This document shows positions 1-11,340 of a stretch of 64,000 nucleotides of DNA, piece after piece; the first letter of the stretch is position 1, and each line of letters begins with the position of its first letter. The notes under the pieces are model-generated. The model did not search any database. It was not told the DNA's origin and worked only from the letters and a program-made list of their open reading frames with translations. The stretch is from Jacaranda mimosifolia (taxonomy: Eukaryota > Streptophyta > Magnoliopsida > Lamiales > Bignoniaceae), in NCBI GenBank assembly GCA_018894105.1, contig CM032119.1, positions 20,663,246 through 20,727,245 of the forward strand. Reading direction: 5' to 3'. Position numbers and translations under genes: made by a program.

Positions 1-582
1 AACTAATGACTTAATTCATTTAATCTCATTAATTGAAGAGTATCCAATCTCCATAGTTGATGTCCAACCTCAAGCCCATGGAGCCCAACTAAATGGCCGA
101 AATGATTGCTTTTGGAGAACCATCCTACCTTTACGCTTACCATACAAATACGATCCTTTTGTCTTCTATCTCCCGAAAGAGGCCTAGGACAAAATACTTG
201 CCGACTCCCTAATAGCCTTGATACTATGTTTCTATTCCAATGTTTGATTCCCTTTTATGACCTCATCTTTGAAAAATTCCTTTTCCAAATTGTCCTACTG
301 CCTTGCACAAGGATTTCATGAAATCGATCATTATAGAATTCATAGAAGATGAACTCATCCTTCACAACGATGCGAACATAGATCACATCTTGGATCTTAC
401 AAACCTCTATGTCTAATTGGCTCATACCCAATCTCAACCCAGATGACCCACTAAGTGGTTAGGGAAGAGTTAAAGTATGAGGGCCTAAACATAAGGTTAC
501 CATAGATCCTCAAGTCTAAGGACCAATTATATGCACTAGCATAAGCTAGAGAACTTGTCACTATCAACTTGCCACTATGGCT
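1..582 (-). repeat. Copia 3' LTR, left part (cut by window edge)
   Basis: This stretch aligns with the solo LTR at 20034-22176 and with the LTR at 8010-9957, in the same orientation. Examples are the shared blocks around 'gaagagtatccaatctcc' and 'gaaagaggcctagg'. It is the distal part of the 3' LTR of the minus-strand Copia element whose coding remains lie at 3131-7011. The LTR resumes at 2700-3116 after an inserted solo LTR. By comparison with the 2.1-kb copies, roughly 1.1 kb of it should lie left of the window. ORFs here are LTR noise. Confidence 0.8.
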
Positions 583-1748
583 TGTTGGAATTGTACCTTG
601 CAAGCCAACTATATTAGCCTTGTAAACTATTTCCTTGTAAGACAATCTTGATTGAATGATATTCATTCTATGGCTATCTTCATCTTATGCTACTTATTTA
701 CGTCATTAGCATTTGGATGAAGCCTTTAGATCACATAAGACTATGGGACTTGATTATGCATTGGATGGTGATCATGGAATAAGTCTTTCACAGTCGTGAT
801 CCTAAATCTTCCAAGTCATAGGATCTTATGAGATAGGATATCTAAGATCTAGATAGACTTGCATTGATGATGCATAAATTCAAGAGTTGGATGTTGCTCC
901 ATTCCATGAGCAATCCCATATAAGATATAGATGCATGTCAGTAGGTGCTTGTTAGAGAACAAGGCACTGAAGACCTGCATGGAGAATCCATTAGATAGTC
1001 GAAGGTGCAAGTCGGCAGTGGCAAGTTCTCTAGCTTACGCTAGTGCATATTATTAGTCCTTTGACCTGAGAATCCATGACTTAGCGAGCCACTCGGGTTG
1101 AGATTGGGCATGAGCTACTAGACATAGAGGTTTGTGAGATCCAAGATGTAATCCGATTCCTCGCTTTTGTAAAGGGTGAATGCATCTCCTATATGTTATA
1201 TAATGGTCGATTCCAAGGAATTCTTGCGCAAAGTGCTGTGAAATTTTGGAATAGTATTTCCAAAGATGAGGTCACTAAGGGAATCGAACATTGAGAATAG
1301 AAACATATTATTAAGGCTATTAGAGAACTGACTAATATCTTGCCCTAGGCCTTTTTCATGGAGATAGAAGACGGAAGGAACGCATTTGTATGGTACGCGT
1401 AATGCTATAATGGTTCTCCAAGAGCATTCATTTTGGCCAATTAGTTGAGCTCAATGGGCTTGAGGTTAGACATCGACCATGGAGATTGAGTACTCTTCAA
1501 TTAAGGAGATTAGTTGAATTGAGTCGCTTAGTTTAAAGGAGTTTAACTAACTTGAATATTTTACATTCCATAAGTCACAAGAAGTTGTGAGCCCCATGTC
1601 CAATGAATGGTAGAACCTAATAGGTCACACATAAAAGCCAAATTGAATGACCTATTGAAGGAAAAAGAATTTTCTAAGTGTTAGAAAATTCACTCTTGAC
1701 TGAATTTGAAGGAGGTGAAAATTGGAATCATTTTTGGCTTGATCAATT

Positions 1749-1943
1749 TAAGAGTTAAATTGATTAATTTAATTTAAGAGTTAAATTAAGATCAATTAAT
1801 TAAGAGTTAATTAATCAATGCCATACAACTATTAATTAGTCAAAATAATTTAAGAGTTAAATTAATTTTGATTAGCTTAAAGAGTTAAGTACTTTAACAT
1901 AAGAGTTAAGTCAAAGTATTATTAATTAAATCGGAGAGTTAAT
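1749..1943 (+). promoter_or_regulatory. U3 cluster of AAGAGTTAA motifs
   Basis: Seven copies of (A)AGAGTTAA lie about 200-390 bp upstream of the LTR TATA box, embedded in AT-rich TTAATTAA sequence. Similar TTAACTCTTTAA or TTAACTCCTTAA blocks occur at the matching place in the LTR at 20034-22176 (about 20830-20970), and weaker ones in the LTR at 8010-9957. A repeated motif upstream of the TATA box suggests an enhancer-like element; this is inference from position and recurrence. Confidence 0.45.
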
Positions 1944-2138
1944 TTTGGAGAGAATTATTAAATGAAGGGTTCATTTAATATGGAATTAGAATTCATTTGG
2001 AAGACATTTCATGAGATGAAATGTAAATTCCAAATGACATTTAAATTCACACAACACTAATTGTTAGTGGCCACCTTGACATGGACATATGGCATCCCCT
2101 CTTTAAAAATGGTGTGTAACCACACACCATCCTCCTCC

Positions 2139-2146
2139 TATATATA
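2139..2146 (+). promoter_or_regulatory. LTR TATA box (TATATATA)
   Basis: TATATATA lies inside a small inverted repeat (CCTCC...GGAGG). The equivalent site in the minus-oriented LTR copy is TATTTATA at 20580-20587. Conserved position in the LTR and the TATA sequence support a pol II core promoter. Confidence 0.5.
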
Positions 2147-2699
2147 GATATAGGAGGGGGTGACGACAAGGATGTATTATGCAAGGTGTGAATTATTCTC
2201 CCAACAACAAACTTTGTTAGTGGGCATCTAATAGTTTGATTCACCACAAACCTCTCCCACCTCCTTCATCCTCCCCATCCATACTTGGTCTTCTTTCCTC
2301 CATTTCTCTACAAATATCTCTAGCTATTTTTTTAGAGAAAGGGTCATTCCATTTAGTGTGTGGACTATCTCGTTAGAGGCAAAACGTTTTGGTTGCTATT
2401 AGCTCTTGGGAAATAGTTTCTTGTAGCCACTTGCAACATGATCTGGGAGGACTTATTTTGCTCTAATTGAGCTAAAATTTTGGCCGTAGGATCTTTTTGG
2501 TGTTTCTACTGTGCCAGTGAAGGGACAATTTCAAGAGTTGAAGAGTGTTTGCTCTTATTCCTTGATTTCGGGTTCATCAAGGCATTTTTCTTCTATAAAT
2601 CTGAATTCTATGCATGTCTAGATCTTTGTGGATATGTGTGGGCTAGTTTTGTTCAATTTTTTTGAAAATATTTTGATCCTATTGTCGTACATACCTTCA

Positions 2700-3116
2700 C
2701 GACTATCTAGTGGATTCTTCTAACGAGCCTTCAGTAAATTTGTTCTCTAACAAGCGCCCACCAATATGCATTTATATCTCATATGGATTGCTCATGAAAC
2801 AAAGCAATATCCAACCCTTGAATTTATGCATCATTAGTACAAGTCTATCTGGATCGTAGATGCCCTATCTCATAAGATCCTACGACTTGGAAAATTTAAG
2901 ATCACAACCGTGCAAAACCTGTTTCATGATACCTCCCAGTGCATGGCCAAGTCCAATAGTCTTGTGTGATCTAAACGCTTCAACCAAATGTTAGTTAAGT
3001 AATATAAGCATAAGATGAATATGGCCATGTAAAATGAATATCATTCAATCAAGATTGCATCACAAGTGAAATAGTTTACATGCCAATCTCATTGGTTGTG
3101 GAGCACTATTCCAATA
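2700..3116 (-). repeat. Copia 3' LTR, proximal part
   Basis: This continues the LTR interrupted at 582. It matches 9590-9957 and 21765-22176 in the same orientation. The right edge reads ...GCACTATTCCAATA, so on the minus strand the LTR starts TATTGGAATAGTGC, one change from the TGTTGG start of the other copies. It directly abuts the polypurine tract of the minus-strand Copia element. Confidence 0.8.
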
Positions 3117-3130
3117 ATCTCCCACTTGCA
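3117..3130 (-). other. Copia polypurine tract
   Basis: On the minus strand this reads TGCAAGTGGGAGAT immediately before the LTR start, the usual Copia plus-strand primer context. A second copy of the same junction in the opposite orientation lies at about 7953-7965. Confidence 0.7.
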
Positions 3131-4647
3131 CTAAAGCCAATGCCCTATAGTCGTAAGATCCATCTTCTCAAGATGTCCTTCAAAGACCTTTTGAGTTAGG
3201 GGTTTAGTCAGTGGATATGCTATATTCTCTTATGAGGCAACTCTTTCCATTTTAATGTCGCCTCTATTAATGATCTCTTGGATCAAATAATATAGCTTCA
3301 AAATGTGCTTAGATCACTAATGAGATCTTGGCTCCTTAGCTTGTGCAACCGCACCATTGTTGTCACAGAAGACAGCTATAGGCTAAGCAATGCTAGGCAC
3401 TACATCTAACTCTTAGATAAAATTTTTGATCTAAAATCCTTCCTTTGCAGCTTCTAAAGCCCCAATATATTCTGCCTCTATCGTAGATTCGACCGTGGTG
3501 TCTTGTTTGGAACTCTTCCAACTCACCACGCCGCCATCAAGATAAAATATAAATCCCGAAGTGAATTTTAAGTCATCTACATCGGATTGGCAACTAGAAT
3601 CCAAAAATTCCTTAGGTCTCAATTCTATATTGTCGTATACCAAAAATAAATCCTTAGTCCTTCTCAAGTACTTAAGGATTGCTTTTAGCAGCTATCCAGT
3701 GATATTCACCAGGGTCGGACTGAAAGCGGCTCGTAACACTTAGAGCGCGTGCAACATTCGGCTTTATACATTGAATGAAACACATTATGCTCCCTATGGC
3801 GGATGCATAAGGTATGTGGGATATGTTACATCTCTCTTCCTCCATCTTAAAGGCCATAGACTTGGAGAGACGAAGACCGTGTCCCATAGAGATGAATCCC
3901 TTCTTGGATTATTCCATACTAAACCTCTTTAGCATCTTGTCAATATACAGGGTTTGGGAAAGCCTTAGCATCCTCTTTGATCTATCTCTATAGATATGTA
4001 TTCCTTATATGTAGGATGCTTTTCCCAAATTCTTAATGGAGAATTAAGTAGATAACCATATTTTAGTATACTCTAACATTGCTCTCTCATTCTCAATGAG
4101 AATAACGTCATTGACATAAAACACAATAAATTGTATACAACTCACACTAGCCTTTGTGTACACACATGGTTCATACATATTTTTGACAAAGTTAAATGAT
4201 TTGATTGTCTTATCAAAACATATGTTCCAACTTCGAGACGCTTGCTTGAGTCCATAAATAAATCTCTCGAGTTTGCAAACTATTTACTTACTCCCTTTGA
4301 ATGTAAAACCTTGTGGTTGCTCTATGTAGATGTCCTCTTCAATTTGTCATTGAGCAAAGCAATTTTCACATCCATTTTCCATATCTCATAGTTATAATGT
4401 ACGGTTATGGCACGTAAATTCGAATAGAGTTACGTATTGGGACCAATGAAAAAGTCTCCTTAAAATCGATATCGGGTCTTTGAGTGTAATCTTTTGCCAC
4501 TAGTTGCACCTTAAAAGTCTTTACCTCTCCATCGGCTCCTAGCTTTCGCTTATAGATCCACTTGCAACTTACAAAAACTATTCCCTTTGGTGGATCTACC
4601 AAACTCCATACTTTATTGGAGTACATGGAGTCCATTTTAGATTTCAT
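3131..4647 (-). pseudogene. Copia reverse transcriptase-RNase H (decayed)
   Basis: The RT amino-terminal block is at 4405-4647 (W-S-L-V-D-P-P-K-G, then C-K-W-I-Y-K-R-K, then F-K-E-T-F-S). The RNase H part is at 3431-3887, with the Copia hallmark WKSSKQDTTVESTIEAEYI. The carboxy end (PLTQKVFEGHLEKM) finishes at about 3131. The region between 3890 and 4400 is readable only with frame changes. The catalytic YVDD of RT reads Y-V-N-D at 4107-4118, so an essential Asp is Asn. Several stops and frameshifts are present. In life the enzyme copies the element RNA to cDNA in cytoplasmic particles. This copy cannot. Confidence 0.85.
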
Positions 4648-4845
4648 GGTGTCAAGCTAATATCCCGAGTCTATGTCCAACATAGCTTCCTCATAGATCT
4701 TTAGATTACTATCTGATTAGCCTATCTCATGAATGAATCCGAATCTTTCGAGTTGTTTCTTGATTTGATCTGACCTTCTTAGAGGTTATGTATAAGGCTC
4801 TTGATGTTCACTTGTTTCCACCACTTGTGGGATTTGATGATCATC

Positions 4846-6316
4846 TTAAACTTCATCAAACTCAACAATAATGCCATTTCTATCTAATAGAAATTCCTTT
4901 TCCAAAACGTAGGTGTTCCTCAAGACTAACACCTTTTGGTACGAGGGATCATAAACGTAATAACCCAAAAACTCTCTTGGGTATCCCACAAACTTACAAA
5001 AGATAGATCTACTATCCAACTTATCTTCCACTAGCCATCTCACGTAAGCAGAAGACCCCCAAACATTTAGATAAGAGTAAAAGGGCGCTTTGCCATACCA
5101 CATCTCATGCGGTGTCTTTGGCACCAACTTTGAGGGTACTACATTTAGTAGAATCGGTACCATTTCTATAGCGTATCTCCAAAAGGATATAGACACATCG
5201 AAAAAACTCATCATGAAACGTACCATATCCAACAAGGTAATATTTCTCCTCTTGCCTACTCCATTGTGTTGGGGTGTATTAGGTGGATTCCATTAACAAA
5301 GAATCTCATTCTCTTTTGATAATCAAAGAATTTGGTACTTAAGTATTCTCCTCTTCGATCTGATCGAGGAGCTTTGATACTTAATCCCTTTTGCTTTTCT
5401 ACTTCATTCCTATACTCTTTGAACTTTTCAAAGGCTTAGAACTATTACTTCATAAGATACACAAGTTCAAACTGAGTATGATCATCGGTGAAGGTGATGA
5501 AGTAGGAATAGCCTCCTATCGCACTAACTCTTAGTAGGCTACAAACATCTATATGGATCAAATCTAAAGGACTTATGGTACGCTTCGTTTGTCCTACAAA
5601 ATGAGCCTTGGTCATTTTTTCTATAAACAAGACTCACAAGTAGGAAGGTCCTCAATGCCACTAACATTTAGTACTTTGAGAGCTTCTAACTTGTTCATCT
5701 TATTTTTAGAAATATGTCCAAGTCTTGCATGCTACAAGATTGCATCTTCTTAGTTATCTAATTTTCTTTTACTTGATTGAATGTGCATCAATGAAGGTTG
5801 AGAATCAAGTATGTACAGTACATTGTTTAATGTACCTTGAGAAATTAAAGAACCATTTTTTAATGCTTTCAACATCCCATTCAACATAGAAAGATGATAT
5901 CCTTCATTATCTAAAATGGGAATAGAAATAATGTTCTTAACAAGAAATAGTACATAATAACATGGATCAAGTACAATGCAAAAATTCCCTGAGTCTAACT
6001 TGATTATGTATTCGACCATGGCCGCAACTTTTGCTCCACTTTCAAGGTGGAGGATCATATCCCCTTCATTGAGACTTTTGCTTCTTTTCATCTCCTGTAA
6101 TGAATTACAAAGGTGAGAACAACATACGATATCAAATACCCGTGAGGAAGAAATTGTCGCCAAGTGAACTTCAATAAAGTACATACCCTTCTCAAGGGTC
6201 ACAACGTAAGCTTTGCAATTCCTTTTCCAATGTCTTTTTTTGGCCACAGTGGAAACAACTTTCATTGGTTTTAGCCTCTTTCTTTTTTTGATTCTCCCCG
6301 AACTTTTCAAGGATTA
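4846..6316 (-). pseudogene. Copia zinc knuckle, protease and integrase (decayed)
   Basis: Read on the minus strand, the order is zinc knuckle, protease, GAG-pre-integrase and integrase core. At about 6230-6260 the knuckle starts C-F-H-C-G and ends H-W-K-R-N-C, but the halves lie in different frames across a T7 run (6235-6241). The protease motif expected as DTG-C-C-S-H-L-C reads F-D-I-V-C-C-S-H-L-C, so the active triad is lost. Integrase fragments at 5445-5630 (L-D-L-I-H-I-D-V-C, F-I-T-F-T-D-D) and 4846-5235 (A-P-F-Y-S-Y-L-N-V-W-G) are typical of Copia. Not functional. Confidence 0.85.
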
Positions 6317-7011
6317 CTACCCTTTAGAGGAATAATTCTTCTTTCTTTTACCTCCTTTTCTAGGTCCCCTAGGACCCTTAGACTTGGAGGAGGATGCAAG
6401 CATAAGAGGCTTGTCCTTTTTCATCGTTGCCTCGGCAGTCACCAATATATTCTTCAATTCGTTAATCGTCACTTCTTGCTTGGACATATTAAAGTTCATA
6501 ACAAATTGGTCGAATGAGTTTGGCAATGATTGTAAGATCAAATCTATATAAAGGTCATTATCCATGATCATATCCAATTGTCCAAGCTTTTTGATGAGTC
6601 CAATCGCCTTGAACCCATGATCATGGACACTTGAACCCTCACCATTCTAGACCTAAAGAGCTTCCTAGACAAAGCGAATATTTCGTGTCTATTTTGAACA
6701 CCATACAAATCTTGTAGGTTTGTATGGATCTCGCTAGCACGCTTCATATGCTCATGAGTCTTTTGGAGCTCATTGGTTATAGAAGCCATCATGAGACACC
6801 TTGTTTGTAGATCATCATCCACAAACTTCGTGAACAATTCATGGGCCCCATTGGTGGCATCATCGCCAATGGTGTCCGGCGGACTTTGATCAAGTATATA
6901 AGTCCTCTTTTCGGAGTCTAGAATTATCTTGAGATTTCTTAGCTAATCGCGAAAGTTTGGCCCATTTAGTTTATTATTTTCCAAAATTCCGTTGAGTCGA
7001 TACTTAGCCAT
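6317..7011 (-). pseudogene. Copia Gag (decayed)
   Basis: The minus-strand ATG at 7011 begins M-A-K-Y-R-L-N-G, followed by K-L-N-G-P-N-F and a stop. Downstream fragments at 6568-6837 and 6317-6577 carry the Copia Gag pattern, including L-Q-S-L-P-N-S-F-D-Q-F and a basic segment before the zinc knuckle. Gag forms the particle shell. Position 5' of protease and integrase fits a single gag-pol polyprotein. The coding remains run 3131-7011, a normal size for a Copia gag-pol, so decay is by point changes rather than large deletion. Confidence 0.8.
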
Positions 7012-7828
7012 TTTGAGTTTGAAGATTTCAAAAATATATAAAAAAGCATAAAAGATAATATAAGTATGTGATTGAATTTTAATATTTTAAAACATGTTTA
7101 TGGTCTTTCAAGCATTTTTTTCTCCCACTATTTTATCAAATACTTCACCCCCTAGAAGAATTTGGGAAATCATATTTCCTAATGAGAATGAAGACCCTAA
7201 GGACTTGTAAGAAAACCCCGGTGAATTAGTGCCATCCACAAATAATCGAAAGGTAAGCAATTTTTGCTAATTGCATCTCATGGAACTCTTGATATATTTT
7301 GCCTCACTTTTTATATGGACCTATGTAACTGTACGGCATCGACATTACTAGGTGTTACATCAGACCTACCAATCAAACTTTAATTTGAAACTGCTCCACG
7401 ACATCCCCGTTGCAGACTGCCAATACATGGGAAGCTTCAAATGAAAGGTGCATCATATGCTAAGTATATGATCACATCTTTCCACTTAAGTGTGACCCCC
7501 GTAACCGAGTGCCATCACACAAAGATAGTAGCATAGTCATGCCATATACTATTAGTAGAAGGCATGGATCAATTAAAACTCTTTTTAATTTATATCCATT
7601 TTGACTTAATATTTTGGAAGTACTTAGATTTTCTAAGTGGGGGGATTTTCTTGCTTGCCAACGATCTCACCAATTTTATCTTCTTATTTAGATTTTCTAT
7701 ATCCTAAACATGAATCTCATACATCAATAGGATATGAAAATCATAAATAAGTAAATGCGTCTCGTATGCTCCTAGGGTGGGATGACCATGAGCCTTAACC
7801 AAGTGGTGCGCTTATGGCTCTAATATTA
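7012..7828 (-). other. Copia 5' leader and primer-binding site
   Basis: There is no ORF. It lies between the gag ATG and a sequence at 7816-7828 that on the minus strand reads TAATATTAGAGCC. This is three transitions from the TGGTATCAGAGCC initiator-tRNA-Met type primer-binding site common in Copia elements. The next bases (ATAAGCGCACCAC) fit a leader. The 5' LTR should begin immediately right of 7828 but does not (see 7829-8009). Confidence 0.6.
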
Positions 7829-8009
7829 GAGTGGAAAGAGCTGCCTCAAAAAAGAATATAGCTGATCCATTGACTAAACCCCTAACCCAAAAGGTATTTG
7901 AAGGAAATCTTGAGAAAATGGGTCTTAAGACTATGGGGTATTGATTTTAAGGCAAGTGGGAGATTATTAGAATAGTGCCCCGTAGCCAATGAGATTGGCT
8001 GATAGACTG
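7829..8009 (+). mobile_element. Inverted Copia 3'-end fragment between PBS and LTR
   Basis: On the plus strand this encodes the last residues of a Copia RNase H (K-N-I-A-D-P-L-T-K-P-L-T-Q-K-V-F then E-K-M-G-L-K-T-M-G-Y stop). A polypurine tract (about 7953-7964) and about 45 bp of LTR start (TATTAGAATAGTGCC, 7965-8009) follow. It is homologous to 3100-3280 of the resident element but in opposite orientation. It occupies the spot where the primer-binding site should touch the 5' LTR. See Findings for the inversion or auto-integration reading. Confidence 0.75.
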
Positions 8010-9957
8010 TGTAAGCCAAGGATCCAATTAATAATACTTAAAACCTGAAATCTAACTTGATTTGCACCTCTGATTCATGCTATTAAACTAGATTAAGTTC
8101 ATCATATTACCTCAAAAGCAAATTCCAACTGAAATGATGAAGACTTGCTAGAACTCTTCAAAGCAGTCTCCTCCAGGCGCAACAGAGTGTGAGCAATGTT
8201 TTCCCAACCAAATCACCTCATAATTGAGTGAAATCTGAACCAAAAGATCACCAACACCTTTATGATTCTCCAATAAAAATTTCAGCTCAAAAAAGTTTCC
8301 GTAAGCCCTTCAATGGACGCTCCAAATCTACTGCCCAAATAGAGGATCTCCAAAAGCTTAGCAATCCAAAATGTATTGTCTCTAATGATAAGATCCACAC
8401 GCCAATGGACAATCCAATTTATCTTAGATCAACTAGAATATCAAAGGAGAAATGAGGATGATGAAGGCCAAAAATCTAGAGATGAAAGAAGTGAAGAAAA
8501 ATGTGAAATCTCAACACATGAGAGAGACACACAATTTTGGAGGAAAAGAAATCTAACGATTAGATGCAAAATGCTTGCATTCACATGCCTCTTGGCTGCC
8601 CCTATCTATATCTATATATAGATGGAGGGTTGGTGTGGTGCTTAGGTGGTATCACACCTCCCATGGGGAGGGTGCCACTTGCTTGCCAACTTGCAAGCAA
8701 GTTGCATGTGAATTTAATGTGCATTTGAATTTCATTTGGAATCTTTATTTCATCTCATGAATGTCATCCAAATAAATTCCAATGCCACACCAAATGAACT
8801 CTTCATTTGAACTTTCCCTCCAAAGTTAATTCTTCACTTTAATTTAATTAAACTTTGACTTAACTTTTAAGTCAACTTACTTAGCTCTTTAAGCTAGTGA
8901 TTGTTAACTTAACTTAACTTGACCAATTGATAATCATGTGGAACCAATCAAATTAACTATTAATTTAATTAGTCTAATTTAACTTATTAAATTATTTAGA
9001 TTAATTTAACAATTAAATTGATCAAGCCAAAATGACTAAAAATTGAATCAACCGATTCCCTCTCAATTCCAGTCAGGATGGAATATTTCTAACACTTAGA
9101 AAATTCCCTTCATCATGTATGATTTCCAATTGGATTTTATGTGTAACCCATTAGGTTTTACCATTCATTGGACTCCTATCTCTATGAAAGAGGCCTAGGG
9201 CAAGATATTTGTCAGCTCCCTAATAGCTTCGATACTGTGTTTCTATTCTCAATATCTACATTTGGTTTGCGACCTCATTTTTAGAAAACTCATTTTCCAA
9301 ATTTTCACATTACCTCGCGCAAGGACTCTTTGGAATCGATCATTATAGAATACATAGGAAATGCACTCGCCCTTCACAACGATGATGAGTCGAATCCCAT
9401 CTTGGATCTCACAAACCTCCATATCTAAGTCTCTCATACCCAACAACAACATGAATGACCCACTAGATGGCCAAGGAAGAATCAAAGCATGAGGACCTAA
9501 ACATAAAATTACCATGGATCCTCAAGTGTAAGGACAAATTATATGTACTAGCGTAAGTTGGAGAACTTACCACTATGACTATCTAGTGGATTCTCCAGGT
9601 GGGCCTTTAGTGAACTAGTTCTCTAACAAGTACCCATTAACATGCACATATATCTCATATGGATTGCTCATGAAACAAAGCAATATCAAACCCTTAGATT
9701 TATGCATCGTTAGTGCAAGTCTATCTATATCTTAGATGCCCTTGTCTCATAAGATCCTATGACTTAGAAGATTTAAGATCACAATCGAGTAAGGATTATT
9801 TCATGATCATCACCTAGTGCGTGACCAAGTCTCATAGTCTTGTGTGATCTAAAGGCTTCAACCAACTACTAGTGAAGTAATATAAGCATAAGATGAAGAT
9901 GGCCATGTAAAATGAATATCATTCAATCAAAATTGTATCACAAGTGAAATGGTTTAT
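8010..9957 (-). repeat. Copia LTR (presumed 5' LTR, ends altered)
   Basis: This is collinear with 20034-22176, including the TATA-like region near 8605-8620 and the AT-rich U3 block near 8830-9020. It lacks about 210 bp at about 9171, where 'ccattcattgg' jumps straight to 'gaaagaggcc'. Its left edge TGTAAGCC corresponds to an LTR end in CA on the minus strand. At the right edge the first roughly 45 bp of the LTR are missing: homology stops at 'gaaatggttta'. Those missing bases are represented, inverted, at 7965-8009. Confidence 0.75.
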
Positions 9958-10329
9958 TTATGGTTATCAACCAAGTGAGTTGGGCTTGCCAATTTCCTTA
10001 AATAGTTATCATACTTGTTTAGGGTGCATAAGGTATCAAATGAGCATTCTTTCATTCCTTCACCAAACAGTAAGTCTTTATGTGGGCTGCTCTCATTGAG
10101 GGGTCCTTGGAAAGATCCCAAGCAAGTTGAGTAGTTCTCCTTCTTTGGTCCATCCAAGTCAAACTAATTACGACCTTTATGGGCGTTTTGCGGAGGCAGG
10201 GTTATTTAGCTCTTCTTTCAATGATGTTTCTAATGTGTACTTAACATATTTTGCTTTTGATTGATGGTTCACACATGTGTGTGTATTTTTACTTATTCGT
10301 ATTTTTATCAGTCATTTACATTTGACTTA
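9958..10329. other. No gene seen
   Basis: Unrecognised, moderately AT-rich sequence between the LTR break at 9957 and the orphan ORF region. No convincing frame, repeat or RNA gene. Confidence 0.5.
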
Positions 10330-11340
10330 CTTTTCCTTTTGCTTTTTGGTAGGGAAGACAACGTTGCAAGGAGATATTGCCAAGTGGATGCCATTTTAGC
10401 CCCTCAAGCTGGTAGTTGAGCAGGCATATGCCACACCAACTCCAGTGATGCATCCGCCTACTGTTATTGATGAGCTTGAGGTGTTGCCATTTAAACCTAT
10501 TGAGAATTGTGTGCATAGATTTGCTACTTGTTCACATACCACTTGTCCTTTCCATGCCAACAAAGGTAAGAAGCTTTTTTGTTATATCTTGCGTCAGAAT
10601 TGCGGCTTAGATTCTCATTAGGACGTGGATAAGATTGCTTTTAACGTTGATAATATATGAAGTGGAGTGAGCGAGTACGATCTAGGGAAGTTGGAGTTAT
10701 TTTCCTCTTGTCAACTGACTAAGATAGCTATTGGAGACTTAGCTCAAGTAAGTGTTCATCCCATCAATTGATTAATGCATGTCTCCTTTTGCCTTCTTCA
10801 TAATGATGCACATATTTTTGACGCATTTTTAGGTGTAGAGATAGAACTTAGTAGAGCAAATGTCTCACCAAGCAAAAGATGTTGCAATGATAGTAAGTCA
10901 TCTTAAGGAGGTAGCTATTGAGTCAACTCAGCAACAGAGTCAGAAGGAGGAGGATTCAATGAAATTGCAGAAAGAGCATGAGCAATTAAAAGCAACATAT
11001 GCTAAAGAGGTAAAAGTTGGGGAAAAGTTCATAAATTATCTTACTGGGTAGACCTTTATTAATACCACTTGTGAGGATACAATTAAAGATTTCAAGAGTT
11101 CTGATGAGTTCTTTGAGCACTTAAGGCGAAGATGGTGGTGATATATAAACAAATGATCTAGAACTATTGTTGTATTTTGAAGGAGACTAGGCGACATCCT
11201 GCTGAGACTTTACTGATGTTAGACCCTACCATTTTGCTTAATCTTTCCACTAGAGAGTCTAGGAAGAGTCTTGAGGCTAGGGTAGAAGCAATGGCGAAGA
11301 AATCAGCTAAGACCATCATGTAGGAATAAAGATATTTTTC
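10330..11340 (+). pseudogene. Orphan spliced coiled-coil ORF, retrotransposon-related
   Basis: Coding-like blocks on the plus strand are separated by intron-like gaps. One block near 10410-10560 is Pro/His-rich (F-A-T-C-S-H-T-T-C-P-F-H-A-N-K) and is followed by GTAAG. A block near 10630-10750 follows. A block from about 10833, after a TTTTTAG acceptor, runs into the Gln/Glu/Lys-rich heptad-like segment at 10860-11048, stops, and continues with T-I-K-D-F-K-S-S-D-E-F-F. A coiled coil followed by a short 'F..S.EF' module resembles the tail of the antisense ORF carried by Tat-type Gypsy elements. The assignment is inference; I do not recognise a specific protein. Confidence 0.4.

Larger units (their letters stand above)
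583..2699 (+). mobile_element. Nested solo Copia LTR, opposite orientation
   Basis: A 2117-bp LTR starts TGTTGGAATTGTACC and ends ACCTTCA. It is the reverse complement, in order, of the LTR at 20034-22176. No primer-binding site or polypurine tract flanks it, so it is a solo LTR. It sits inside the minus-oriented LTR 1-582/2700-3116. The flanking 5-mers TGGCT (578-582) and CGACT (2700-2704) differ by two transitions. The uninterrupted homologue near 21757 reads CCACTATGGCTATCTAG, exactly as expected of a target duplication here. The 3' third is diverged from the other two copies, which suggests a different subfamily. Confidence 0.85.
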
